DNA from: Microvirga pakistanensis
GTDB taxonomy: Bacteria > Pseudomonadota > Alphaproteobacteria > Rhizobiales > Beijerinckiaceae
Direction: 5' to 3'
DNA: 64,000 nucleotides
NCBI RefSeq assembly: GCF_004458765.1
Contig: NZ_SPJX01000510.1
Location: forward strand, 184,156-248,155
How positions within the stretch are numbered: position 1 is the first letter of the stretch; each line of letters opens with the position of its first letter. The translations under genes and the position numbers were made by a program. The notes under the pieces were generated by a model, which was not told the DNA's origin, made no database searches, and saw only the letters and a list, made by a program, of their open reading frames with translations. This document shows, one piece after another, positions 46,874-56,215 of this stretch.

Positions 46874-48022
46874 TCACCAGGCGGCTTCGTAGATCGCGCG
46901 CGCGTCGTCCAGCGACACCGGGCGCGGGTTGTTCACGAGCAGGCGCGTCTGCTTCATCGCGTCCTCCGCCAGCAGCGGCAGCGCATCCTGAGGAATTCCC
47001 ACATCGCGCAGGCGCGGCTGGAGGCCGACCCTCATGCAGAGCGCAGCAAGCGCCTCGACGAAAGCGTCGGCTCCGGCGCGGTCTCCGAGGTCCGGGAAAG
47101 CATGGGGGGCGAGTTCCGCATAGGCCGTCCCGCAGGCGCTCGCGTTGAAGCGCAGCACATGCGGCAGCACGAGGGCATTGGAGAGGCCATGCGGCACGGC
47201 GAAATGACCGCCGAGGGGATAGGCGAGCGCATGCACGGCGGCCACAGGCGAGTTGGCGAAGGCCTGGCCCGCCAGCAGGGAGCCGAGCAGCATCGCGGCC
47301 CTCGCCTCGCCGTCCTGACCGTGATGCACGGCGCGCTCGATGTTGCGCCCGAGCAGACGCATCGCCTCTCTCGCGAGCGCCTTCGAGACCGGATTGTTGT
47401 TGGCGCTCGTGGAGGTATAGGCCTCGATGGCGTGGACCATCGCATCGATGCCGGTGGCCGCCGTCACATGGGGCGGCAGGTTCAGGGTGAGGTCCGGATC
47501 GAGCAGCGCGATGTCCGGGATGATGAGAGGCGACACCACGCCCTTCTTCTCGTGCGCTCCGGTGGTGACGATGGAGATCGGCGTCACCTCCGATCCGGTG
47601 CCCGCCGTGGTGGGAACCGCGAGGAGCGGAAGCCTCGGCCCCTTCGCGAGTCCGACGCCGTAGACGTCGGCGAGACCCTCGTTCCCCGCCACGAGCAGAG
47701 CCACGAGCTTCGCCACGTCGATGGACGAGCCGCCGCCGAACCCGATCACCGCGCGCGCCTCGAAGGCGCTTGCCCTCTCGACGGCCGCGAGCACGACCGC
47801 CTCGGGCGGATCGGCCACGACCCCGTCGAAGACATGCACCGCGACGCCCGCCTCCGCGAGCGCATGAAGGGCCCTGTCGAGCAGGCCCGCCTTGACCAAT
47901 CCGGAATCGGTCACGAGCACGATCCGGGGCCCGAGCTGCCGTGCGGCGATCTCCCCGATGCGTGCGACGCTGCCGGAACCGAAGACAAGGGACGGGGCGG
48001 TGTTGAACGTGAAGGGCGACAT
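46874..48022 (-). CDS. Iron-containing alcohol dehydrogenase
   Basis: 382 residues from the ATG at 48022 (MSPFTFNTAPSLVFGSG). The nucleotide-binding part has VIGFGGGSSIDVAKL, and AVPTTAGTGSEVTPIS follows. The metal-binding histidines are in AVHALAYPLGGHFAVPHG, the signature of group III alcohol dehydrogenases. The physiological alcohol or aldehyde is unknown. It is closely followed by the thioesterase gene, suggesting a shared unit. Confidence 0.92.
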   Translation of the reverse strand: MSPFTFNTAPSLVFGSGSVARIGEIAARQLGPRIVLVTDSGLVKAGLLDRALHALAEAGVAVHVFDGVVADPPEAVVLAAVERASAFEARAVIGFGGGSSIDVAKLVALLVAGNEGLADVYGVGLAKGPRLPLLAVPTTAGTGSEVTPISIVTTGAHEKKGVVSPLIIPDIALLDPDLTLNLPPHVTAATGIDAMVHAIEAYTSTSANNNPVSKALAREAMRLLGRNIERAVHHGQDGEARAAMLLGSLLAGQAFANSPVAAVHALAYPLGGHFAVPHGLSNALVLPHVLRFNASACGTAYAELAPHAFPDLGDRAGADAFVEALAALCMRVGLQPRLRDVGIPQDALPLLAEDAMKQTRLLVNNPRPVSLDDARAIYEAAW

Positions 48023-48120
48023 GGGATCATCCGGTTTCCGCGCCAGAGTGGCGCGGGGAAGCGGCGGCGGCAAGCCTTCCGTTCGGCCGCCTACCGGGCG
48101 TGAAGCCGCGCTTCTTTCCG

Positions 48121-48486
48121 TCAGTCCCGGAATTCCTCGATGGCGTCGACCTTCTCAGGGTAGAAGGCCACATGCTCCTTGATGGCGGCGACGGACGGCG
48201 GGGGGCTCTCGTAGCTCCAGGCGGCGTTCTCGCGCACGAGCCCGCCCCCGGTCACCGTGAAGTAGGACGCGTCGCCCTTGTAGGGGCAATGGGTCGTGTG
48301 ATCGGTGGAATCGAGCAGGTCCATATGCACGTCCTGGCGGGGGATGTAGAGCACCGGCGGGAGCGTGGCCTCCTGGAGGGTCAGCGCCTGCGTCGTCTCG
48401 GCGACGATGAAGCCGCCGAGCATGACCCGGATGCGGTGCGGGTTGGGCGTGATCGTGATCGGATGATCCGGACCGGGCTCTTTCAT
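48121..48486 (-). CDS. DUF427 domain protein
   Basis: 121 residues. VLYIPRQDVHMDLLDSTDHT and THCPYKGDASYFTV are the conserved core of the DUF427 fold, and AAWSYESPPPSVAAIKEHVA is the second half. No catalytic role is established for this family. It lies between the alcohol dehydrogenase and a methyltransferase on the same strand, with loose spacing. Confidence 0.9.
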   Translation of the reverse strand: MKEPGPDHPITITPNPHRIRVMLGGFIVAETTQALTLQEATLPPVLYIPRQDVHMDLLDSTDHTTHCPYKGDASYFTVTGGGLVRENAAWSYESPPPSVAAIKEHVAFYPEKVDAIEEFRD

Positions 48487-48566
48487 GACGCAGGGCTCTC
48501 CAGGACTGATGGCTTGAAAACGGGCAGAGCGCCTCCCGGTTGCAGGCCGGAGCCTCGGCCGGGGGC

Positions 48567-49448
48567 TCAGCCCTTCTCGGGCGGCGAGGGATCCCCCTCC
48601 TTCACGCCCAGCGCATCGGCGAGCCGCATCTTGGCGGAGCCCGGCCGCAGCGGCTTCTGCTGGCTCTCGTGCGGCGCCCAGCCAGACAGCCAGACCAGTT
48701 CGAAGGTCGCCGGAACACGTCCGTCGGGATCGGCGAAGCGCTCGGCGTAGATCGCGGCCGCGCGCATCAGGGTGGCGCGTTTCAGGGGCGTCCGGCGGCG
48801 GTCGCTCAGCGCGTTGGTCAGGCCCATGGCGCGCAGGTCGCGCATGAGCGCGAAGGCATTGGCATAGCGCACGCGGACGATGTCCGTATCGGTGACCGGC
48901 AGGGCGAAGCCGGCCCGCTGGAGCAGGCCGCCGATGTCGCGCAGATCCGCGAACGGCGCGACGCGCGGGCTCACGCCGCCTTCCATCTCGGCCTCGGCTT
49001 GGGTCAGGGCCTGGCGCAGCTCGGTCAGGGTGGCGCCGCCGAGCAGGGCTCCGACGAACAGGCCGTCGGGCCTGAGGGCCCGCCGGATCTGGATGAGCGC
49101 GCCCGGGAGATCGTTGACGCTCTGAAGAGCGAGCAGCGACACCGCCAGATCGAACCGCTCCCCGGAAAACGGCAGCCGCTCCTCGTCGCCCAGCACATGG
49201 CCCGGCTCAGGCGTGGGGGACAGGCGCACGACCCTTTCGGCGAGGCCGCCGCGCCGCAGGGCATCGGCTGCGGCGGGGGTCGGCGTCCCGACATCGAGGG
49301 CCTGCGAGAAGGAGCGCAGCACGGTGGACAGCCGCTCCTGGAGATCCTCGACGGCGCGGACCAGAAGGAAATCGGCATAGCCGGCCTTCAGCGCGCGCGA
49401 CAGGCGCCGGCGGACGAGGGAGCGGTCGAAGACGTTGGGTGTGCTCAT
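48567..49448 (-). CDS. BioC/NDUFAF5-like SAM-dependent methyltransferase
   Basis: 293 residues. The N-terminus NVFDRSLVRRRLSRA and the segment DEERLPFSGERFDLAVSLLA with LQSVNDLPGALIQIRRALRP match the NDUFAF5 group, whose mitochondrial member hydroxylates an arginine of complex I. The classical glycine-rich motif I is weak. The role here is unknown; assembly of NADH dehydrogenase is possible. It is divergent from comF, and the gap contains a repeat. Confidence 0.82.
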   Translation of the reverse strand: MSTPNVFDRSLVRRRLSRALKAGYADFLLVRAVEDLQERLSTVLRSFSQALDVGTPTPAAADALRRGGLAERVVRLSPTPEPGHVLGDEERLPFSGERFDLAVSLLALQSVNDLPGALIQIRRALRPDGLFVGALLGGATLTELRQALTQAEAEMEGGVSPRVAPFADLRDIGGLLQRAGFALPVTDTDIVRVRYANAFALMRDLRAMGLTNALSDRRRTPLKRATLMRAAAIYAERFADPDGRVPATFELVWLSGWAPHESQQKPLRPGSAKMRLADALGVKEGDPSPPEKG

Positions 49449-49536
49449 GAGGCGCTCGATATGGCCCCTCCCCGCCCGAGAACCAAGACATTTCTTGCCG
49501 GCCGGCGAAACAGATGCACCGGGCGCGCGCCTCGGC

Positions 49537-49650
49537 TAAAGCATCGGACGAGAAAAGTGGACTTGCGCTTTTGGGGACCATCCGATGCTTTCTTCAATGA
49601 GAGCATCGTCTTAGCGGAAAACCGGATCCACTTTTCCGCACGATGCTCTA
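49537..49650. repeat. Interspersed palindromic repeat, copy G (double unit)
   Basis: Left module TAAAGCATCGGACGAG to TCCGATGCTTTC; right module GAGAGCATCGTC to GCACGATGCTCTA. GAAAAGTGG and CCACTTTTC blocks are present. It fills most of the divergent gap and ends 10 bp before the comF start codon. Confidence 0.85.
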
Positions 49651-49660
49651 AGCTCACCCC

Positions 49661-50440
49661 ATGAGCATGGAGACCCGGTTCCGCATGGCGCTCCTCGAGC
49701 CTGCGCTGTCGTTCGGCAGGCGCTTGGCGCAGGCCGCGCTCGGCCTTGTCTACCCGCCCGGCTGCATCGCCTGCCAGGCGGCGACGGGCCAGCCCCATGG
49801 GCTGTGCGCCGCCTGCTGGTCCGGCATCCGCTTCATCGAGCGCCCGTTCTGCGAACGGCTTGGCATGCCTTTCCAGATCGATCTCGGGCAGCCCCTGCTT
49901 TCGCCGGCCGCCCTTGCCGATCCGCCTGTCTTCGAGCGTGCCCGGGCGGTGGCGGAATACGATGGAACGGCAAGCCTGCTCGTGCACCGCCTCAAGTACA
50001 ACGACCGGCTGGATCTGGCGCGCGCCTTGGGGAGCATGATGACGAGGGCCGGTGCGGAGCTCCTGAGGGATGCGGACGTGATCGTCCCGGTGCCGCTCCA
50101 CCGCTGGCGGCTCTGGCGGCGGCGCTTCAACCAGGCCATGGCGCTGGCCCAGGTGGTGGCCCGGGACAGCGGCCTGCCCTGCGACCCCTCGGCTCTCGCC
50201 CGCGTCAAGCGCACGCGCCGGCAGGTCGGCCTCACCAAGGCGCAGCGCCGAGAGAACCTGCAGGGCGCGTTCCGCGTGCCGCCGGAGGCCGGGGCCCGAC
50301 TGAAGGGCAAGCGGGTGCTCCTGGTCGACGACGTGCTCACCACCGGCTCCACCGCGAACGCCGCCGCCCGGGCGCTCCTGCGGGGTGGGGCAGCCCGCGT
50401 GGACATTCTCGCCTTCGCGAGAGTTGTCCAGGAGTTGTGA
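49661..50440 (+). CDS. comF: ComF-family phosphoribosyltransferase-like protein
   Basis: 259 residues. The N-terminus has a zinc-like cysteine set (PPGCIACQ, LCAACW). The phosphoribosyltransferase domain carries VPVPLHRWRLWRRRFNQA and the PRPP-binding VLLVDDVLTTGSTANAAA near residue 225. ComF proteins take part in DNA uptake or use in competent bacteria; here the role is unknown. No Shine-Dalgarno is seen before the ATG because an interspersed repeat ends 10 bp upstream. ATGs at 49667 or 49685 are alternatives. Confidence 0.9.
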   Translation: MSMETRFRMALLEPALSFGRRLAQAALGLVYPPGCIACQAATGQPHGLCAACWSGIRFIERPFCERLGMPFQIDLGQPLLSPAALADPPVFERARAVAEYDGTASLLVHRLKYNDRLDLARALGSMMTRAGAELLRDADVIVPVPLHRWRLWRRRFNQAMALAQVVARDSGLPCDPSALARVKRTRRQVGLTKAQRRENLQGAFRVPPEAGARLKGKRVLLVDDVLTTGSTANAAARALLRGGAARVDILAFARVVQEL

Positions 50441-50488
50441 TACGAGCCTCGTTGTTCCTATATCTAGGCCTCAAGCACGGAGACATTC

Positions 50489-50746
50489 ATGCCGTCCATC
50501 ACGATCTACACCAAGGGCTGGTGCCCCTATTGCTCGGCTGCGAAGAGGCTCCTCGACGAGAAGGGCGCAGCCTTCACCGAGATCGACATCGAAAGGACCC
50601 CCGAGGCGCGGGCGGAGATGATCCAGAAAGCCGGAGGGCGCGCGACCGTGCCGCAGATCTTCATCGGCGACAGGCATGTGGGCGGCTGCGACGACCTCTA
50701 TGCCCTCGACGACCGGGGGCAACTCGAGCCCCTCCTCCAGGCCTGA
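50489..50746 (+). CDS. grxC: Glutaredoxin 3
   Basis: 85 residues, full length. The dithiol active site is KGWCPYCSAAKRLL and the glutathione-binding cis-proline segment is ATVPQIFIGDRHVGGCDD. It reduces disulphides with glutathione. ComF, grxC, the nitrilase gene and DUF1178 follow one another closely in this and many other Rhizobiales. Confidence 0.96.
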   Translation: MPSITIYTKGWCPYCSAAKRLLDEKGAAFTEIDIERTPEARAEMIQKAGGRATVPQIFIGDRHVGGCDDLYALDDRGQLEPLLQA

Positions 50747-50761
50747 GGGAGAACCGCCCCG

Positions 50762-51628
50762 ATGACCTCAGCCCGCTTCACGGCCGCCTGCATCCAGATG
50801 CGCTCCGGCCGCGACGTTCTCACGAACCGCGACGCCGCCGTGGCCCTGGTGCGCGAGGCCGCCGGGAAAGGCGCGCATTTCGCCCAGACGCCGGAAATGA
50901 CTTCCCTGCTCTGCCGGGATCGGGCGGAACTGTTCGAGAAGATCCGTCCGCAGGCGCAGGACCCGGTGCTCGCGGCCCTTCGCGAGACGGCACGCGAAGA
51001 GAGCATCGTGATCCAGATCGGCTCGATCGCCGTGAAGGAGGGCGACAAGGTCGCCAACCGGAGCTTCCTGATCGACCAGGACGGCGAGATCGTAGCAAGC
51101 TACGACAAGATCCACCTCTACGACGTGGACCTGCCGAACGGGGAAAGCTGGCGCGAATCGGCCACCTATACGGGGGGCGACACGGCGGTTCTGGCCGAAA
51201 CGCCCTGGGGCCTTCTCGGCATGACCATCTGCTACGACCTGCGCTTTCCTGCGCTCTACAAGGCGCTTGCCGAGAACGGGGCCTCGTTCCTGTCCGCTCC
51301 GGCCGCCTTCACCCGGCAGACGGGCGAAGCCCATTGGCATGTCCTGCACCGGGCGCGCGCGATCGAGACCGGCTCCTTCATGATCTCGGCCGCGCAGGGC
51401 GGACTGCATGAGAGCGGCCGCGAGACCTTCGGCCACTCGATCATCGTCGATCCCTGGGGCCGCGTGCTGGCGGAAGCGGGCACGGAGCCCGGGGTGATCC
51501 TGGCGGAGATCGATCCGGCCCTGGTGGCCGAAATGCGCGGGCGCATCCCGACTTTGAAGAACGCGCGCGCCTTCAAGGTGGCGGTCGCGCGCAGCCCTGA
51601 AACTCTCGGCCGGGCGGCCTCCGCCTGA
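50762..51628 (+). CDS. Carbon-nitrogen hydrolase (Nit-type, likely deaminated-glutathione amidase)
   Basis: 288 residues. The Glu-Lys-Cys triad of the nitrilase superfamily is seen in FAQTPEMTSLL, YDKIHLYDVDLPNG and GMTICYDLRFPALY. The HLYDVD and YDLRFP motifs favour the Nit1/NitB amidases that repair deaminated glutathione over true nitrilases. It starts 15 bp after grxC, a glutathione-dependent protein, which fits that role. Confidence 0.88.
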   Translation: MTSARFTAACIQMRSGRDVLTNRDAAVALVREAAGKGAHFAQTPEMTSLLCRDRAELFEKIRPQAQDPVLAALRETAREESIVIQIGSIAVKEGDKVANRSFLIDQDGEIVASYDKIHLYDVDLPNGESWRESATYTGGDTAVLAETPWGLLGMTICYDLRFPALYKALAENGASFLSAPAAFTRQTGEAHWHVLHRARAIETGSFMISAAQGGLHESGRETFGHSIIVDPWGRVLAEAGTEPGVILAEIDPALVAEMRGRIPTLKNARAFKVAVARSPETLGRAASA

Positions 51629-51661
51629 CCTTTCGTTGCGTTTATTGAAACATCCAAGGAC

Positions 51662-52117
51662 ATGATCAAGTACGCCCTGGCCTGCGAGCAGGCCCACGAA
51701 TTCGAGAGCTGGTTCCCGTCGAGCGATGCGTTCGAGACGCAGCGCAAGCGCGGCTTCGTGACCTGTCCCGTCTGCAACTCGCCCGAGGTGGACAAGCAGA
51801 TCATGGCGCCCTCCGTCGCTCGCACGGACAAGGCCCCCGACAAGGCCCCTTCCATGCAGCCCGAGCCGCAGGCCATGACCGTTCTCTCCGACAAGGAGCG
51901 GGAGATCCGCGCGGCCCTGCGCGCCTTGCGCGAGCATGTGATGAAAAACGCCGAGAACGTGGGCAAGGACTTCGTCGAGGAAGCCCGCAAGATGCATTAC
52001 GGCGAAGCGGAAGAGCGCTCGATCTACGGCGAGGCCGACCTCGAGGAGGCCCGCGCGCTCCTGGAGGAAGGCATCGACGTGCTGCCGATCCCCCATGTGC
52101 CGGACGACCGGAACTGA
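51662..52117 (+). CDS. DUF1178 family protein
   Basis: 151 residues. The N-terminus has a zinc-ribbon-like pair (ALACEQAHEFESWFPSSDAF, VTCPVCNSPEVDKQIMAP). The C-terminal half is helical and acidic (EEARKMHYGEAEERSIYGEA). Function unknown. It is the last member of the comF-grxC-nitrilase run. Confidence 0.9.
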   Translation: MIKYALACEQAHEFESWFPSSDAFETQRKRGFVTCPVCNSPEVDKQIMAPSVARTDKAPDKAPSMQPEPQAMTVLSDKEREIRAALRALREHVMKNAENVGKDFVEEARKMHYGEAEERSIYGEADLEEARALLEEGIDVLPIPHVPDDRN

Positions 52118-52192
52118 CGGCGAGCGGCTCTCGACCTTCCCCTTCCGGCCGCCTGCTCCATCTGGAGTTGAAGCTTAGCAGAGGGGGTCCCG

Positions 52193-52711
52193 TTGGCGGT
52201 TTTCTTCACGAGCGACACGCATTTCGGCGATCCCCGGGTTCTGCGGATCGACAAGCGGCCGTTCAAGACCATTCCCGAGCATGACGAGGCGCTCGTCGCG
52301 AACTGGAACGAGGCCGTCTCGCCCGATGACGAGGTCTGGCATCTGGGCGATTTCGCCCTGCATGCGCGCCCGGAGCGGATCGACGAGCTGCTCGCGATGC
52401 TCCACGGACGCAAGCACCTGATCGTCGGCAACAACGACGGCGCGGCGACGCTCGCTGCGAAAGCATGGGCCAGCGTGCAGGCCTATGCGGAGCTCAACCT
52501 CGATGGCCGCGCGGTGGTGATGTGCCATTATGCCTTCCGCACGTGGAAGAACATGGGCCGTGGCTGGATCGATCTCCACGGGCATTCCCACGGCAAGCTG
52601 AAGCCTCAGACCCGGCAATACGACGTGGGAGTCGATGCCTGGGAGTACCGCCCGGTGACCCTCGATACGATCCTGGCCGCCAGGCGCCGTCGAGCGCCTG
52701 CGCCAGCCTGA
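52193..52711 (+). CDS. Metallophosphoesterase (calcineurin-like)
   Basis: 172 residues, starting at a TTG (52193) with GAGGGGG seven bases before. The dimetal motifs are FTSDTHFGD, WHLGDFAL, VGNNDG, MCHYAF and LHGHSHG, a complete but small set. It belongs to a single-domain phosphohydrolase group often found in phage and bacterial genomes. The substrate is unknown. Confidence 0.85.
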   Translation: MAVFFTSDTHFGDPRVLRIDKRPFKTIPEHDEALVANWNEAVSPDDEVWHLGDFALHARPERIDELLAMLHGRKHLIVGNNDGAATLAAKAWASVQAYAELNLDGRAVVMCHYAFRTWKNMGRGWIDLHGHSHGKLKPQTRQYDVGVDAWEYRPVTLDTILAARRRRAPAPA

Positions 52712-52813
52712 ACAGCTAAGTTGCTCCTGGTTTCGTGATGGGACACGCCGTTCTTTAGCCTTCCACGCCGAACCTTTGTCGGTATGACCGGTTTTGCCGA
52801 AGGAGGTGGAAGC

Positions 52814-54028
52814 ATGGATCAGCCGGTCAAACACGTAACATCGAAGCGGCGCATCTCCTTGATGCGCAAGTTCTTCGACAGCGAAGCGTCCGGCGGCATG
52901 ATCCTGATGGCCGTAACGGTGATCGCCCTCGTTCTCGCCAATTCGCCTCTCGCGGATCTCTATTTCGGGGTCCTGAAAACCTATGTTCTCGGCCTCAGCG
53001 TGCTGCACTGGATCAACGATGCCCTGATGGCGGTGTTCTTTCTGCTGGTCGGGCTCGAGATCAAGCGCGAGATGCTGGACGGCCAGCTCTCGACCTGGCC
53101 CCGCCGCATCCTGCCCGGCATCGCGGCGCTCGGCGGCATGGTCGTGCCGGCCGTCGTCTACCTCGCCATCACCCGCAACGAGCCGCAGCTTCATCACGGC
53201 TGGGCCATTCCGGCCGCCACCGACATCGCCTTCGCGCTCGGCGTGCTGGCGGTGCTCGGATCGCGCGTGCCCACGTCGCTCAAGATCTTCCTGACGGCGC
53301 TCGCGATCCTGGACGATCTCGGCGCGATCATCATCATCGCGCTGTTCTACACGAGCGACCTCTCGCTCGCGATGCTGGGCGCGGCCGCCCTCTGCCTGAT
53401 CGTGCTCGTGGCCTTCAACCGCTTCAACGTCACGAGCCTCGCGCCCTATCTGCTCGTCGGCGCGGTGCTGTGGTTCTTCGTGCTGAAGTCGGGCATTCAC
53501 GCCACGCTCGCGGGCGTCGCCCTGGCGTTGACGGTTCCGCTCCACGCCGCCCCGAAGAAGACGCGCGCGGAGGATGCGCCGCTGCATCGCCTGGAGCACG
53601 CGCTCCACGGCCCCGTGGCCTACGGCATCATTCCGATCTTCGGCCTCGCCAATGCGGGTGTTTCGCTGTCGGGTCTCTCGCTCGATGCTCTCATCAGCCC
53701 GCTGCCGCTCGGCATCGCCATGGGCCTCTTCATCGGCAAGCAGGTGGGGGTCTACGCCTTTTCCTGGGTGGCGATCCACTTGCGGTTCGCCGACGTGCCC
53801 GCGGGAGCCACGCGGCTGCAATGCTACGGCGTGGCGCTCTTGTGCGGCATCGGCTTCACCATGAGCCTGTTCATCGGTGCGTTGGCCTTCCCCGGCCAGC
53901 CGGAACTCGCCGACGCCACCAAGATCGGCGTGCTCATGGGCTCGGCTTTGTCGGCGCTGGCGGGCTTCGCGCTTCTGAGCTTCGCGCCGCGCGAAAAGCT
54001 TCAGGCGCGCGAGGCCAGGAGCATGTAG
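52814..54028 (+). CDS. nhaA: Sodium/proton antiporter NhaA
   Basis: 404 residues from the ATG at 52814, which has the strong AAGGAGG eight bases before. Eleven or twelve helices are predicted. The ion-binding aspartates are in ILDDLGAIIIIALFYTS, and PAATDIAFALGVLAVLGSRV and LCGIGFTMSLFIGALAF are typical. It exports sodium in exchange for protons. The last 28 bases overlap the end of the convergent ubiG. Confidence 0.95.
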   Translation: MDQPVKHVTSKRRISLMRKFFDSEASGGMILMAVTVIALVLANSPLADLYFGVLKTYVLGLSVLHWINDALMAVFFLLVGLEIKREMLDGQLSTWPRRILPGIAALGGMVVPAVVYLAITRNEPQLHHGWAIPAATDIAFALGVLAVLGSRVPTSLKIFLTALAILDDLGAIIIIALFYTSDLSLAMLGAAALCLIVLVAFNRFNVTSLAPYLLVGAVLWFFVLKSGIHATLAGVALALTVPLHAAPKKTRAEDAPLHRLEHALHGPVAYGIIPIFGLANAGVSLSGLSLDALISPLPLGIAMGLFIGKQVGVYAFSWVAIHLRFADVPAGATRLQCYGVALLCGIGFTMSLFIGALAFPGQPELADATKIGVLMGSALSALAGFALLSFAPREKLQAREARSM

Positions 54029-54744
54029 TTGACGGAGAGGTCCCGCGAGAGGGACCAGCTGTCCCGCAGGGGACTGTAGCCGACACCGGTCAGGTCGTTC
54101 AGGGCAAAGCCCGCCTGCCGGATGGCGTCGGTCAGCTCCTCGGGGGTGACGAACCTCTCCCATTCGTGGGTGCCCTTGGGCAGCCAGCCCAGGATGTATT
54201 CCGCCCCCACGATGGCGGACGCGAAGGAGCGCAGCGTCCGGTTGATCGTCGCCATGACGAGGCAGCCGCCCGGCTTCACCGCCTGGGCGCAGGCCCGCAC
54301 GAAGGCCTGCACATCCGCCACGTGCTCCACCACCTCCATGGCGAGAACGATGTCGAAGGCCTCGCCCCGGCCTACCACCGCCTCGACGGTCTCATTGCGG
54401 AAATCCACGGGCACCCCCGCGCGCTCGGCGTGGAGCCGGGCCACCGAGATGTTGGTGGGCGCCGGGTCGAGCCCCGTCACCGTGGCGCCCAGACGCGCGA
54501 GAGGCTCCGACAGAACGCCGCCGCCGCAGCCGACATCGAGGATCGTCAGCCCCTCCAGGGAACGGGCCGAGCGCGGATCGCGCCCGAACCGGCGGCAGGC
54601 CTCGTCCCGGATATAGGCCAGCCGCACCGGGTTGAACTTGTGCAGAACCTTCATGGGGCCGTTCGGGTCCCACCAGGTGTCGGCGATCCGTTCGAAACGG
54701 GCGACCTCGGCCGGGTCGATGGTCGTGGAAGCGCCGTCAGCCAT
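54001..54744 (-). CDS. ubiG: Ubiquinone biosynthesis O-methyltransferase
   Basis: 247 residues. FERIADTWWDPNGPMKVLHK at the start, motif I ILDVGCGGGVLSEPLARLGA, and EVVEHVADVQAFVRACAQAV follow the UbiG pattern. LGWLPKGTHEWERFVTPEEL is a UbiG hallmark. It carries out both O-methylations of the ubiquinone ring. It is divergent from lysC. Its end overlaps the nhaA 3' end by 28 bases. Confidence 0.96.
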   Translation of the reverse strand: MADGASTTIDPAEVARFERIADTWWDPNGPMKVLHKFNPVRLAYIRDEACRRFGRDPRSARSLEGLTILDVGCGGGVLSEPLARLGATVTGLDPAPTNISVARLHAERAGVPVDFRNETVEAVVGRGEAFDIVLAMEVVEHVADVQAFVRACAQAVKPGGCLVMATINRTLRSFASAIVGAEYILGWLPKGTHEWERFVTPEELTDAIRQAGFALNDLTGVGYSPLRDSWSLSRDLSVNYMLLASRA

Positions 54745-54783
54745 GAGATCGGAATCCTTGGACGAAGAAATGATTTCCGCGCG

Positions 54784-54816
54784 TTGACAGCACGCGGCCC
54801 TGCCGTCATGTATACG
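54784..54816 (+). promoter_or_regulatory. Possible sigma-70 promoter of lysC
   Basis: TTGACA at 54784-54789 matches the -35 consensus exactly. TATACG at 54811-54816 is a reasonable -10 but the 21 bp spacing is long; CATGTA at 54808 gives 18. It lies in the 128 bp ubiG-lysC gap, 57 bp before lysC. Confidence 0.35.
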
Positions 54817-54872
54817 CGCCTTTCCGAACTCGCGAAGGGCAAAATTTTCCCTTAACCCACGGCCTTCTTCGC

Positions 54873-56111
54873 ATGCCCCGTCTTGTCATGAAGTTCGGCG
54901 GTACATCCGTCGCCAACGTAGAGCGCATCCGCAACGTGGCGCGGCACGTCAAACGCGAGGTCGAGGCCGGCTACGACGTGGCCGTGGTGGTCTCGGCCAT
55001 GGCCGGCAAGACCAACGAGCTGGTCGGCTGGGTGAAGGAGGCGAATTCCCTCTACGATTCCAAGGAATACGACGTGGTCGTGGCCTCCGGCGAGCAGGTG
55101 ACGTCGGGCCTCCTCGCCATCGCGCTCCAGGAAATGGGCATCAAGGCGCGCTCCTGGCAGGGCTGGCAGATCCCGATCATGACCTCGGACGCCCACGGTT
55201 CGGCGCGAATCGCCGACATCGACGGCTCCGGCATCATCGAGGGCTTCGAGACGAAGAAGGAAGTCGCCGTCGTGTCCGGCTTCCAGGGCGTCCACCAGGA
55301 GACCCGGCGTATCACGACCCTGGGCCGTGGCGGATCGGACACCAGCGCCGTGGCGCTGGCCGCCGCCATCGGGGCCGAGCGCTGCGACATCTACACGGAC
55401 GTGGACGGCGTCTACACCACCGATCCGCGCATCGTGCCCAAGGCGCAGCGCCTGGATAAGGTATCATACGAGGAAATGCTGGAGATGGCATCTCTCGGCG
55501 CCAAGGTGCTCCAGGTGCGCTCGGTCGAGCTCGCCATGATGCACCGGGTCCCGACCTATGTGCGCTCCAGCTTCGACGATCCCGCCGACCCCAAGCTCGG
55601 CACCCTCATCTGCGACGAGGAAGACATCATGGAACAGCAGGTTGTCACGGGCATCGCCTATTCGCGCGACGAAGCCCAGATTACGTTGCGGAATGTGGCC
55701 GACAAGCCGGGCGTCGCCGCCTCGATCTTCGTGCCGCTCGCCGACGCCAACATCAACGTGGACATGATCATCCAGGTGGTCTCGGACGACACCACCACCA
55801 CGGACATTACCTTCACGGTCCCTTCCGCCGAATACGAGCGGGCCTGCGCGGTGCTCAACGCTCACAAGCACGAGATCGAGTTCCGCGACCTCCAGGGCGC
55901 CACCGACGTGGTGAAGGTCTCGGCCATCGGGGTCGGCATGCGCAGCCACGCCGGCGTGGCGGCCAGGGCCTTCAAGGCCTTGGCCGACAAGGGCATCAAC
56001 ATCCGGGCCATCACCACCTCCGAGATCAAGTTCTCGGTTTTGATCGACTCGGCCTATACGGAGCTTGCCGTGCGCACGCTTCACTCGCTATACGGCCTGG
56101 ACAAGACCTGA
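54873..56111 (+). CDS. lysC: Aspartate kinase
   Basis: 412 residues. The kinase domain has KFGGTSVANVERIRNVA, TLGRGGSDTSAVALAAAIGA and DVDGVYTTDPRIVPKAQRL. Two ACT domains follow (about 265-410), with VADKPGVAASIFVPLADANI and GVGMRSHAGVAARAFKALAD. It phosphorylates aspartate at the entry to lysine, threonine and methionine synthesis and should be feedback-controlled through the ACT domains. Confidence 0.96.
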   Translation: MPRLVMKFGGTSVANVERIRNVARHVKREVEAGYDVAVVVSAMAGKTNELVGWVKEANSLYDSKEYDVVVASGEQVTSGLLAIALQEMGIKARSWQGWQIPIMTSDAHGSARIADIDGSGIIEGFETKKEVAVVSGFQGVHQETRRITTLGRGGSDTSAVALAAAIGAERCDIYTDVDGVYTTDPRIVPKAQRLDKVSYEEMLEMASLGAKVLQVRSVELAMMHRVPTYVRSSFDDPADPKLGTLICDEEDIMEQQVVTGIAYSRDEAQITLRNVADKPGVAASIFVPLADANINVDMIIQVVSDDTTTTDITFTVPSAEYERACAVLNAHKHEIEFRDLQGATDVVKVSAIGVGMRSHAGVAARAFKALADKGINIRAITTSEIKFSVLIDSAYTELAVRTLHSLYGLDKT

Positions 56112-56215
56112 TCGGCCAGCGGCCCGATTGACGGCCGGTCCGTCGGGCTGCAACACTTGGGCCAACAACCGCCGGTTCGCTTCACCGGCTCCGAAGGACG
56201 GGAACCTGACAGCTC

